A program made the position numbers and the translations under genes. Source: Propionibacteriaceae bacterium (GTDB lineage: Bacteria > Actinomycetota > Actinomycetes > Propionibacteriales > Propionibacteriaceae). Taken from it: a stretch of DNA of 7,540 nt. The stretch's first letter is position 1. The number at the start of each line of letters is the position of its first letter. The DNA lies in contig JAKDIK010000125.1 of the NCBI GenBank assembly GCA_030450535.1, positions 1-7,540 of the forward strand, given 5' to 3'. The notes beneath the pieces were generated by a model. That model was not told the DNA's origin, made no database searches, and saw only the letters and a list, made by a program, of their open reading frames with translations. Below are positions 1 through 4,929 of this stretch, in pieces.

Positions 1-2
1 GT

Positions 3-758
3 TCAGCTCGCCAGGGCGAGGGCGCGACCAGCCGCTGCGACGGCTTGGCTGCGGTAACTCCCGCCGAACAGCACTGCGTGGACCAGCAGCGGGTGCACCT
101 GGTGCAGGTCGATGAGGTCACGCCAGTGATCGGGAAGGGGGGCGGACGCCTCGGCGTAGGCGGCGTGGATGCGCGCCAGGTGCGGCGTAGAGAACAGGGC
201 CAGCATGGCGAGGTCGGTGATGCGGTGGCCACCGTGGGCTGCCGGATCAATGAGGCCGACGCCGCTGGGCGTCCACAACACGTTCCCCGACCACAGGTCG
301 CCGTGGATGCGCGCCGGGGGAGCGTCGTCGTCGAAGGTGCCCGTTTCGAGCGCGGCGCAGAGGTGCTCGAGGGTGGCCAGGCCGCGGGCATCGATGCCGG
401 AGTCTGCCAGGTAGGGCTCGATGCGGTACTGCGCGTAGAAGGTGCCCCACGTCTCCTCGGCGTGCAGGGGAAGCGGCGCCTCGCCGATGTATCCGTCGGC
501 GTCCCAGCCGTCGGGCGGGGCGCCGAAGGCGGACGCGCCGGCGTCGTGCAGGGAGGCGAGGTTTCGGCCGAAGGCATCGGCGTCCTCCGTGGTGGGCGCC
601 GATTCGGGCAGACGCTCGATCTCGAGGAAGTCGTCGCCCACGTCGATCACCCGGGCCACGCGGACGGCGCCCGCGGCGTCCAACCAGCGCAGCCCGGCGG
701 CCTCCACGCGAAAGAACCCCGGGGGAGCACTGCGGCGCTGCTTGCGGAAGGTGTCCAT
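3..758 (-). CDS. Fructosamine/ketosamine-3-kinase family protein
   Basis: 251-residue protein of the fructosamine kinase family (aminoglycoside-phosphotransferase fold). Family members phosphorylate the sugar of glycated amines or proteins at O-3 (or O-6), which destabilises the adduct; the substrate here is an inference from family. Visible motifs are an N-terminal FRK...APPGFF block followed by EAAGLRWL (residues 4-26), a catalytic-loop HGDLWSGNVLW (152-162, with Asp154 as the probable base and Asn159 as metal ligand), and LIDPAAHGGHR...DLAM (169-185, Asp171 as the DFG-like metal ligand). Length is normal for bacterial members (about 250-290). An in-frame ATG at 857 would add 33 poorly conserved residues. 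The start at 758 is preferred because the family begins close to the FRK motif. GGAG lies only 2 bases upstream, so ribosome binding is not textbook. The gene is separated from the tRNA group by about 310 bases holding two hairpins, so it probably has its own promoter. Confidence 0.9.
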   Translation of the reverse strand: MDTFRKQRRSAPPGFFRVEAAGLRWLDAAGAVRVARVIDVGDDFLEIERLPESAPTTEDADAFGRNLASLHDAGASAFGAPPDGWDADGYIGEAPLPLHAEETWGTFYAQYRIEPYLADSGIDARGLATLEHLCAALETGTFDDDAPPARIHGDLWSGNVLWTPSGVGLIDPAAHGGHRITDLAMLALFSTPHLARIHAAYAEASAPLPDHWRDLIDLHQVHPLLVHAVLFGGSYRSQAVAAAGRALALAS

Positions 759-1014
759 GGCTCCATTGTGAGGCGCGGCGCCGTCCGGTCGCGGGCGCAG
801 GGACCGCAACAACATCGAGGCGTCCCCAGCGCCGCTCGCTGATTCCAAGGGGGTCACGGTGACTCAACCGGGCCATTGGTTCGATTCAGCGCCGACGACC
901 CCCCTGGAATCAGCGCGGTCAACGGGTCGGGCAACCCCATCGGGCCCAGTGCTTGGCGCCCAGGCGATCAGTGCACGGTGCGTCTCCGGTCACCAAGGGG
1001 CTACCAGCACACAC
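759..1014. other. Non-coding spacer between the kinase gene and the tRNA terminator
   Basis: I see no convincing gene here; reading frames in this stretch lack consistent G/C-ending codons and any recognisable motif. It must contain the promoter of the leftward kinase gene. CACAAT sits 6 bases before the kinase ATG and could be a poor -10 element of a leaderless mRNA, but no good -35 was found. The notable content is the long inverted repeat at 837-915, listed separately. Confidence 0.5.
837..915 (-). repeat. 19-bp near-perfect inverted repeat with a 41-base loop
   Basis: Arms at 837-855 and 897-915 are reverse complements except at one position (A848 against C904). In a leftward (minus-strand) RNA this position becomes a U-G wobble, so all 19 pairs can form; in a rightward RNA it is an A-C mismatch. 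A smaller helix can form inside the loop (AACCGG at about 867-872 with TTGGTT at 877-882 through G-U pairs). No T-tract follows either arm, so it is not a standard intrinsic terminator. It lies 79 bases upstream of the kinase ATG. It could be a structured 5' leader, a transcription barrier behind the tRNA group, or a miniature-element remnant; no target-site duplication was seen. Confidence 0.7.
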
Positions 1015-1063
1015 AAGGCCCGAACCCGAGCCGCCGGAGGGGCGTGACAGGGGTTCGAGCCTT
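1015..1063 (-). terminator. Hairpin terminator behind tRNA-Phe
   Basis: Arms AAGGCCCGAACCC (1015-1027) and GGGTTCGAGCCTT (1051-1063) pair over 13 positions. The single non-complementary position is C-A in a rightward RNA but G-U in a leftward RNA, so the stem is complete only in the direction of the tRNA genes. A second short stem (CGCC/GGCG) fits inside the loop. The hairpin starts 8 bases after the tRNA-Phe 3' end. The tail on the minus strand (CCTTGTGTGTGC) is only moderately T-rich. Confidence 0.65.
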
Positions 1064-1071
1064 GGGTGGGG

Positions 1072-1145
1072 TGGCCAGGACCGGGGTCGAACCGGTGACC
1101 TTCCACTTTTCAGGCGGACGCTCGTACCAACTGAGCTACCTGGCC
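1072..1145 (-). tRNA. tRNA-Phe (anticodon GAA)
   Basis: 74-base cloverleaf read on the minus strand. The 7-bp acceptor stem is GGCCAGG/CCTGGCC with discriminator A73. The D-arm is GCTC...GAGC. The anticodon stem TCCGC/GTGGA encloses loop CTGAAAA, giving anticodon GAA. The variable loop has 5 bases and the T-arm is ACCGG-TTCGACC-CCGGT. The CCA end is not encoded (CCC follows). It is the last tRNA of the group, 15 bases behind tRNA-Asp, and is followed at once by a hairpin. Confidence 0.97.
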
Positions 1146-1160
1146 ATGCCCGATGGGCAG

Positions 1161-1234
1161 CGACCCCGACGGGACTCGAACCCGCGACCTCCGCCGTGAC
1201 AGGGCGGCGCGCTAACCAACTGCGCTACGGGGCC
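1161..1234 (-). tRNA. tRNA-Asp (anticodon GTC)
   Basis: 74-base cloverleaf on the minus strand. The acceptor stem is GGCCCCG/CGGGGTC with discriminator G73, as expected for Asp. The D-arm is GCGC...GCGC, the anticodon arm CCGCC-CTGTCAC-GGCGG gives GTC, and the T-arm is GCGGG-TTCGAGT-CCCGT. CCA is not encoded. The 15-base spacing to tRNA-Phe implies co-transcription. A possible -10 element TATGCT lies about 35-40 bases upstream, so this pair could also have its own weak promoter. Confidence 0.97.
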
Positions 1235-1489
1235 TCGGTGTGAGGCCTGCCACCCGAAAAGGCAGCTTGAAAAGCATAGCCCAGATGCCCGGCCCGGGCG
1301 AAATCGATGCTGGTCAGGACCGCTGCACGGGTGCGGATCTGGCGCAGGGCACTCTCAGCGTGGACGCCTTGCCCGGGGGCCTCGCCACGGGCGGGGTACC
1401 CCTCAGGCGCGCCCGCAGTGTGACCGGCTCAACACCAGGCACTCTCGAATCTGTGAAGCCGTCCAGCCGCCCCGAGCAGTGAGCGCAGC
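1235..1489. other. Spacer between tRNA-Glu hairpin and tRNA-Asp, no gene seen
   Basis: About 255 bases with no supported gene. An open frame on the plus strand (1240-1482) starts inside the tRNA-Asp leader, has no Shine-Dalgarno site and has unfavourable composition. The stretch contains a GC palindrome (GGGGTACCCC, 1393-1402), a GCCCG/CGGGC hairpin near 1289-1301 and two copies of GGCACTCTC (1348-1356 and 1438-1446, 90 bases apart). On the minus strand TATGCT (about 1270-1275), followed by a T-rich stretch, is a possible -10 for tRNA-Asp/Phe. Confidence 0.4.
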
Positions 1490-1521
1490 AACCCCTGGTC
1501 GCATCAGGGTGACCCGGGGTT
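1490..1521 (-). terminator. Possible attenuating hairpin behind tRNA-Glu
   Basis: AACCCC (1490-1495) pairs with GGGGTT (1516-1521) and, after one mismatch, GGT (1497-1499) pairs with ACC (1512-1514). The stem lies about 10 bases beyond the 3' end of tRNA-Glu on the minus strand. There is no T-tract, so it may be an RNA-processing or weak termination structure, or chance in GC-rich DNA. Confidence 0.35.
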
Positions 1522-1530
1522 CGCCGTCGG

Positions 1531-1603
1531 CATCCCCAACGGGATTCGAACCCGCGCTGCCGCCTTGAAAGGGCGGTGTCCTAGGCCGCTAGACGATGGG
1601 GAC
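1531..1603 (-). tRNA. tRNA-Glu (anticodon TTC)
   Basis: 73-base cloverleaf on the minus strand. The acceptor stem is GTCCCCA/TGGGGAT (first pair G-U) with discriminator G. The D-arm is GTCT...GGAC, and the anticodon arm CCGCC-CTTTCAA-GGCGG gives TTC. A 4-base variable loop and T-arm GCGGG-TTCGAAT-CCCGT follow. CCA is not encoded. It is the promoter-proximal member of the Glu-Asp-Phe group and begins 42 bases beyond the xseB stop. Confidence 0.97.
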
Positions 1604-1614
1604 CTGGCCCGCAG

Positions 1615-1644
1615 AGTCTACGACACCTCCCCGGAGCGCCCCAA
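1615..1644 (-). promoter_or_regulatory. Promoter of tRNA-Glu group
   Basis: On the minus strand TTGGGG (1639-1644) and TAGACT (1615-1620) are spaced by 18 bases. The predicted start at about 1608 leaves a leader of about 5 bases before tRNA-Glu, typical of tRNA transcription units. The -35 element lies immediately after the xseB stop codon, so the tRNA unit is not simply read through from xseAB. TAGACT also appears upstream of ispH and of the 40-residue gene. Confidence 0.6.
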
Positions 1645-1645
1645 C

Positions 1646-1861
1646 TCAGCCCTCGGTCGCCGGCCGCGCGGCGTCGATCTTGGCCTTCGCGCCGTCGAGC
1701 CACGCCTGGCACTGGGCGGCGAGTTTCTCGCCGCGCTCCCACAGCGCCATGGACTCACTCAGAGGCACCTGGCCCGATTCGAGCTGACGCACCACCTCCA
1801 CGAGCTGCTCGCGGGCCTGCTCGTAGGTCAACTTCTCGTCGGTCGGGGATGTCTGGCTCAT
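1646..1861 (-). CDS. xseB: Exodeoxyribonuclease VII small subunit
   Basis: 71-residue XseB. Several copies bind one XseA to form exonuclease VII, which degrades single-stranded DNA from both ends in the cytoplasm. The LTYEQAREQLVEVVRQLESGQVPLSESMALWERGEKL block (residues 11-47) is the family signature: two helices joined by the conserved SGQVPLxESxxLWERG turn. The length is typical (about 60-90). The ATG overlaps the xseA stop in an ATGA arrangement, and AGGAG lies 5 bases upstream within xseA, so translation is coupled and the subunits are made together. The stop is followed directly by the tRNA-Glu promoter. Confidence 0.96.
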   Translation of the reverse strand: MSQTSPTDEKLTYEQAREQLVEVVRQLESGQVPLSESMALWERGEKLAAQCQAWLDGAKAKIDAARPATEG

Positions 1862-3096
1862 GGGCTCTCCTGTTCGGGTTCGTGGGGTTCCACGTCGATG
1901 ACGGCCGCGGCGATGTCGCCGTCGAGCAGGCGGGCGACGATGGTTTCGTCCGGCTCCACGTCGTGGATGGACGCCACCGTGCGGCCGTCGTCGGTGGTCA
2001 GAATGGCGTAGCCGCGCTCCAGCGTGGCCCGCGGCGACAGCGCCCGCACCCGGGCGAGCGCCGAGGCGAGGAAATCGCCCTCCCGCTCCAGCGCGCGCTC
2101 GACGCCGCGGCGCAGGCGTCCCCGCACCTCCGCCAGTCGCTCTGACTGCAGCGTGATTGCCCCGCTCGGGTCGGACAGCACGGGGCGCGAGCGCAGGGCG
2201 TCCAGCCGGTCCTGCTCGGTGCGGACGCGGCGGGCGACGGCGTCGCGGAGCCGATCGCGTCCGGTCGCGATGATGCGCGCCTCCTCGGCGGCGTCGGGGA
2301 CGACGAGCTTGGCCGCGTCGGTGGGGGTGGAGGCGCGGACGTCCGCCACCAGGTCGAGGATGGGGACGTCCGGCTCATGGCCGATGGCGCTCACCACCGG
2401 CACCGAGCACGCGTGGACGGCGCGGACGAGGGTTTCGTCGGAGAACGGCAGCAGATCCTCCAGTGAGCCGCCCCCGCGGGCGATGATGATGACGTCCACC
2501 TCGCCCGAGCGCTCCAGCGCGCGCAGGGCGGCCGTCACCTGCTCCACCGCCTGCTGGCCCTGGACCAGGGCGTGTCGTGTGACCATGCGGGCGCCCGGCC
2601 AACGCCGCAACACGTTCTCGGTGACGTCGCGCTCGGCGGCGGAGTCCTTGCCGGTCACGAGGCCGATCGCCTTCGGCAGGAACGGCAGGCGCTTCTTCAA
2701 CGCGGGATCGAAGAGGCCCTCGGCCTGCAGCGCACGTTTGCGCTGCTCGAGATGCGCGAGCAGCCGGCCCTCGCCGGACGGCCGCAGGTCACGGCACTCG
2801 AACGTGAGCGAGCCGCTCCCGGGGAACACCGTGGCCCGGACGTGGGCCGCCACGAGCGTGCCCTCGGGAACGGGACCCGCGGCGTCCAACACCGCCGTGG
2901 AGACGCTCACCTGCACCGAGACCTCGGCCAGCTTGTCGCGCAGGGTGAGAAAGTGGACGGCGTACCCCGCCCGGCGCTTGACCTGGATGACCTGACCCTC
3001 GACCCACACCGGCCCCGTGCGCTCGACCCAGCCCTTCAGCGCGGCGACGACCGTCCGCAGCGGTTGCGGCTGCTCAGGGGAGCTCGTCAGGGCCAT
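1858..3096 (-). CDS. xseA: Exodeoxyribonuclease VII large subunit
   Basis: 412-residue catalytic subunit of exonuclease VII, which cuts single-stranded DNA into oligonucleotides and acts in repair. Domains in order: an N-terminal OB-fold DNA-binding domain (about residues 13-105), the nuclease core (about 110-265) and a long basic helical region that binds XseB (about 270-350). The C-terminal conserved block LERGYAIL is at 359-366. The core carries ARGGGSLEDL (206-215) and SAIGHEPD...LVADVRASTPTDAA (236-262), the family active-site signatures. The start at 3096 fits the family N-terminus. It has no Shine-Dalgarno site, but a TAGGCT box ends 7 bases before it, suggesting leaderless mRNA. The gene is coupled to xseB. 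Its length is normal to slightly short for the family, and nothing essential appears missing. Confidence 0.97.
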   Translation of the reverse strand: MALTSSPEQPQPLRTVVAALKGWVERTGPVWVEGQVIQVKRRAGYAVHFLTLRDKLAEVSVQVSVSTAVLDAAGPVPEGTLVAAHVRATVFPGSGSLTFECRDLRPSGEGRLLAHLEQRKRALQAEGLFDPALKKRLPFLPKAIGLVTGKDSAAERDVTENVLRRWPGARMVTRHALVQGQQAVEQVTAALRALERSGEVDVIIIARGGGSLEDLLPFSDETLVRAVHACSVPVVSAIGHEPDVPILDLVADVRASTPTDAAKLVVPDAAEEARIIATGRDRLRDAVARRVRTEQDRLDALRSRPVLSDPSGAITLQSERLAEVRGRLRRGVERALEREGDFLASALARVRALSPRATLERGYAILTTDDGRTVASIHDVEPDETIVARLLDGDIAAAVIDVEPHEPEQESP

Positions 3097-3103
3097 GGCC
3101 GAC

Positions 3104-3109
3104 AGCCTA
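3104..3109 (-). promoter_or_regulatory. -10 box of xseA, leaderless arrangement
   Basis: TAGGCT on the minus strand, followed by 7 bases (GTCGGCC) and the xseA ATG. This places the predicted transcription start at or next to the A of the start codon. No Shine-Dalgarno site is present in front of xseA, which fits a leaderless mRNA. No convincing -35 hexamer is visible 16-18 bases upstream. Confidence 0.6.
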
Positions 3110-3148
3110 CGACCCGTCCCCGACAGAATCGGTCCACCGGAAACGGCG

Positions 3149-3185
3149 ACGAGCCCGCCGCCGGAGGCGTCCGGTGCGGGCTCGT
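3149..3185 (-). terminator. Strong hairpin behind the 22-residue gene
   Basis: Perfect 10-bp stem ACGAGCCCGC (3149-3158) / GCGGGCTCGT (3176-3185), with an inner 5-bp stem CCGGA (3161-3165) / TCCGG (3170-3174) around a GGCG loop. On the minus strand it starts about 19 bases after the stop at 3205 and is followed by CGCCGTTTCC, a weak T-tract. It sits between that mini-gene and the xseA promoter, so it separates two minus-strand units. Confidence 0.65.
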
Positions 3186-3204
3186 GATTCTCGTGCGGTG
3201 AGGC

Positions 3205-3273
3205 TCAGCGACGGGCGAACTGGGTGCGTTCCTCGTGCTTGCCCCGGGCGATGATGATGTCGTAGTGGGTCAC
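3205..3273 (-). CDS. Putative 22-residue small protein
   Basis: Unrecognised mini-gene. It has a GTG start at 3273 with AGGA about 7-8 bases upstream, 22 codons and a TGA stop. The peptide begins MTHYDIIIARGK and ends RTQFARR: a short hydrophobic beta-like stretch (YDIII) followed by a charged basic tail. No signal peptide or transmembrane segment is evident. Nearly all codons end in G or C, whereas the in-frame codons upstream of the GTG include GCA, CGA, AGT and CTA. The composition therefore changes exactly at the proposed start. An in-frame ATG at 3345 would give 46 residues but overlaps the likely -10 box. A strong hairpin follows about 19 bases later. It could be a small functional peptide, a leader peptide or, less likely, chance. 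Confidence 0.5.
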   Translation of the reverse strand: MTHYDIIIARGKHEERTQFARR

Positions 3274-3516
3274 TTCTGCTTCCTGTAGAGCCGTGCGGCG
3301 GGTTGCGGTCAGGGCCGTTGCCAGTCGTGCACTGACACCGTCCATATTACGCCTCAACCCTGCGAAACGCGAAAATATTCCGGCGGTTCGAGGCAACCGC
3401 GGGCAGGTTTCCCGAATTAGTCCCCCGCAGGGGCTACGGACGCTGGCGGCGTCCGGCCAGACGGCGAGCGGGTGGGACGCCCGCGCGAGCCAGAAGCGGC
3501 CCCGGACAAGCAGAAA
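3274..3516 (-). other. Spacer/leader upstream of the 22-residue gene
   Basis: About 240 bases with no supported gene; the long minus-strand frame through it has poor codon use. TAATAT (3344-3349, minus) is a good -10 box that would give a leader of about 64 bases before the GTG at 3273. The best -35 candidate, TTCGCG (3368-3373), is weak. Two further small hairpins are visible: GCGGTT/AACCGC (3383-3400) and TAG-CCCC/GGGG-CTA with one bulge (3418-3436). Whether these belong to a structured RNA cannot be decided from one sequence. Confidence 0.4.
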
Positions 3517-3545
3517 GCCCGTCATCACCGCGATGTGATGCGGGC
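3517..3545 (-). terminator. Intrinsic terminator behind the 40-residue gene
   Basis: On the minus strand GCCCGCATCAC (3545-3535) pairs with GTGATG-A-CGGGC (3528-3517), 11 pairs with one bulged base and a 6-base loop, followed by TTTCTGCTTG. This is the best stem plus T-tract in the window. It lies about 70 bases beyond the stop codon at 3614 and is oriented to end that transcript. Confidence 0.7.
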
Positions 3546-3613
3546 CTCGAGGTGATCCCGCCGGACGCGATCGCCCGACGAGGGATCGGTGTGGGTCGGC
3601 GGAGTCGGTTGGC

Positions 3614-3736
3614 TCAGCGCTCCTCGTTGGTCTCGTCGAGCAGGTCGCGCAGCATCTCGGCGTTCTGGGCGGTGGCCGGCGCGCTCGCGAGGCCGAGGAT
3701 GGCCAGCGAACGGGTGAAGTCGTTGAAGAAGCTCAT
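3614..3736 (-). CDS. Putative 40-residue small protein
   Basis: Unrecognised small gene with full expression signals. It has an ATG at 3736, a strong Shine-Dalgarno GAGGAG about 6 bases upstream, 40 codons and a TGA stop. Sequence layout: MSFFNDFTRSLAILGLASAP (1-20) is moderately hydrophobic and could form one amphipathic helix. Residues 21-40 (ATAQNAEMLRDLLDETNEER) are acidic and helical. There is no clear cleavable signal peptide; ASAPATA resembles a signal-peptidase region, but the hydrophobic core is short. Codons end almost uniformly in G or C. A promoter lies upstream (3788-3815) and an intrinsic terminator downstream (3517-3545), making it monocistronic. It is divergent from ispH. Function is unknown; it may be a small regulatory or membrane-associated protein. 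Confidence 0.75.
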   Translation of the reverse strand: MSFFNDFTRSLAILGLASAPATAQNAEMLRDLLDETNEER

Positions 3737-3780
3737 GGTGTTCTCCTCGTGGGAAGTGTGTCGGGGGCGTTCCCCATCAC

Positions 3781-3815
3781 GACTATTAGTCTACCGGACT
3801 CTAAAGATGATTCAA
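3781..3815 (-). promoter_or_regulatory. Promoter of the 40-residue gene with overlapping palindrome
   Basis: On the minus strand TTGAAT (3810-3815) and TAGACT (3788-3793) are spaced by 16 bases within a locally AT-rich island. The predicted 5' leader is about 45-50 bases. An 11-base palindrome GACTA-T-TAGTC (3781-3791) overlaps the -10 box and the likely start site, a position expected for a repressor operator; that role is inference only. Confidence 0.6.
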
Positions 3816-3914
3816 GCTTCATGCAAAACTCGGCAACTGTGGGACTGGTGGGAATACGTGGGGTTGGCGGGTGGTGGCTGCGGATCCCCGCGTGGCCGTG
3901 GCGACCGCGGTCGG

Positions 3915-3920
3915 TAGACT
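3915..3920 (+). promoter_or_regulatory. -10 box of ispH, leaderless arrangement
   Basis: TAGACT followed by 7 bases (CGTCGCC) and the ispH ATG at 3928. The expected transcription start coincides with the start codon. No Shine-Dalgarno sequence is present, so leaderless translation is likely. No good -35 element was found at the usual spacing. Confidence 0.6.
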
Positions 3921-3927
3921 CGTCGCC

Positions 3928-4878
3928 ATGACCAAGAGCGTTGTCGTCGCAGCTCCCCGGGGCTACTGCGCGGGGGTGGATCGCGCGGTGATCACCGTCG
4001 AGCAGGCCCTCGACCTGTACGGACCGCCCGTGTACGTGCGCAAGCAGATCGTGCACAACCGGCATGTCGTGGAGGATCTCGAGGCCCGCGGCGCGATCTT
4101 CGTCGAGGAGATCGCGGAGATCCCCGAGGGCGCCACGGTCGTGTTCTCCGCGCATGGGGTCAGCCCGGCCGTCCACGCCGAGGCCGCCGAACGGCAGTTG
4201 AAGACCATCGACGCCACCTGCCCGCTCGTCACCAAGGTGCACCACGAGGCGAAGCGGTTCGCCGGTCAGGGCAATCAGATCCTCCTCATCGGTCACTCCG
4301 GCCACGAGGAGGTCGAGGGCACGATGGGCGAGGCGCCCGAGCACACGATCCTCGTCGAGCACCCGGACGACGTCGCAGGCGTCGAGGTGGACGATCCCGG
4401 AAAGGTCTCGTGGCTGTCGCAGACGACGCTCAGCGTCGACGAGACGTGGGAGACCGTGACCCGGCTGCGGGAGAAGTTCCCCCAGTTGATCGATCCGCCG
4501 TCCGATGACATCTGTTACGCGACGCAGAACCGCCAGTCGGCGGTCAAGCAGATCGCGGCGGACGCCGACCTCGTCATCGTCGTCGGCTCGCGCAACTCGT
4601 CCAACTCGGTGCGCCTCGTCGAGGTCGCGCTGGAGGCCGGGGCTCGGGCCGCCTACCGCGTCGACAATGCCACCGAGATCGATCTCGCCTGGCTCGACGG
4701 GGTCGAGAAGGTGGGCGTGACGTCGGGGGCCTCTGTGCCGGACGCCCTCGTCCAAGGTGTGTTGGACCTTCTCGTCGACCGCGGGTTCCCGATGGCCGTC
4801 GAGGAGCGTCTCACCGAGGAGAATCTCGTCTTCGCGCTGCCGCCCGAGCTGCGACGGGACCTGAAGAAGAAGGCCTGA
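3928..4878 (+). CDS. ispH: 4-hydroxy-3-methylbut-2-enyl diphosphate reductase
   Basis: 316-residue IspH (LytB), the last enzyme of the MEP pathway. It reduces HMBPP to IPP and DMAPP in the cytoplasm using a [4Fe-4S] cluster. The three cluster cysteines are present: Cys14 (PRGYCAGV), Cys98 (DATCPLV) and Cys196 (DICYATQNRQ). Substrate-contact residues are also visible: His43, His76 (SAHGVSP), His126 and Glu128 (GHSGHEEVEG), the QTTLS loop (165-169), GSRNSSNS (220-227) and Ser269 (TSGAS). The length is normal. The start at 3928 matches the family N-terminus (KSVVVAAPRGYCAGV); an in-frame upstream ATG at 3871 would add 19 residues and would lie before the promoter box. The gene is divergent from the 40-residue gene and near xseAB, as in Mycobacterium. 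Confidence 0.98.
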   Translation: MTKSVVVAAPRGYCAGVDRAVITVEQALDLYGPPVYVRKQIVHNRHVVEDLEARGAIFVEEIAEIPEGATVVFSAHGVSPAVHAEAAERQLKTIDATCPLVTKVHHEAKRFAGQGNQILLIGHSGHEEVEGTMGEAPEHTILVEHPDDVAGVEVDDPGKVSWLSQTTLSVDETWETVTRLREKFPQLIDPPSDDICYATQNRQSAVKQIAADADLVIVVGSRNSSNSVRLVEVALEAGARAAYRVDNATEIDLAWLDGVEKVGVTSGASVPDALVQGVLDLLVDRGFPMAVEERLTEENLVFALPPELRRDLKKKA

Positions 4879-4891
4879 GCCCGCCGCTGTA

Positions 4892-4929
4892 CGGCTGGCA
4901 GGGTCGAGCGACCGTGCTGACCCCAGCCG
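4892..4929 (+). terminator. Possible hairpin behind ispH
   Basis: CGGCTGG (4892-4898) pairs with CCAGCCG (4923-4929), and GGTC/GACC can pair inside (around 4902-4913). It starts 13 bases after the ispH stop but lacks a T-tract, so termination is uncertain. Confidence 0.35.

Noticed and set aside
45..842. 265-codon plus-strand frame antisense to the fructosamine kinase
   Set aside because: The minus strand carries the HGDLWSGN and LIDPA motifs; the plus frame is a Gly/Arg/Val-rich shadow.
1072..1603. tRNA genes as integration sites of a mobile element
   Set aside because: No second copy of a tRNA 3' end, no integrase and no foreign-looking composition on either side.
2024..2995. 323-codon plus-strand frame antisense to xseA
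   Set aside because: Ser/Arg/Thr-rich shadow of a well-conserved gene, with no Shine-Dalgarno site and no motif.
3205..3528. 107-codon version of the gene at 3205-3273
   Set aside because: The upstream 85 codons have poor codon use, and the proposed ATG at 3528 lies within the terminator of the preceding gene. Only the last 22 codons look translated.
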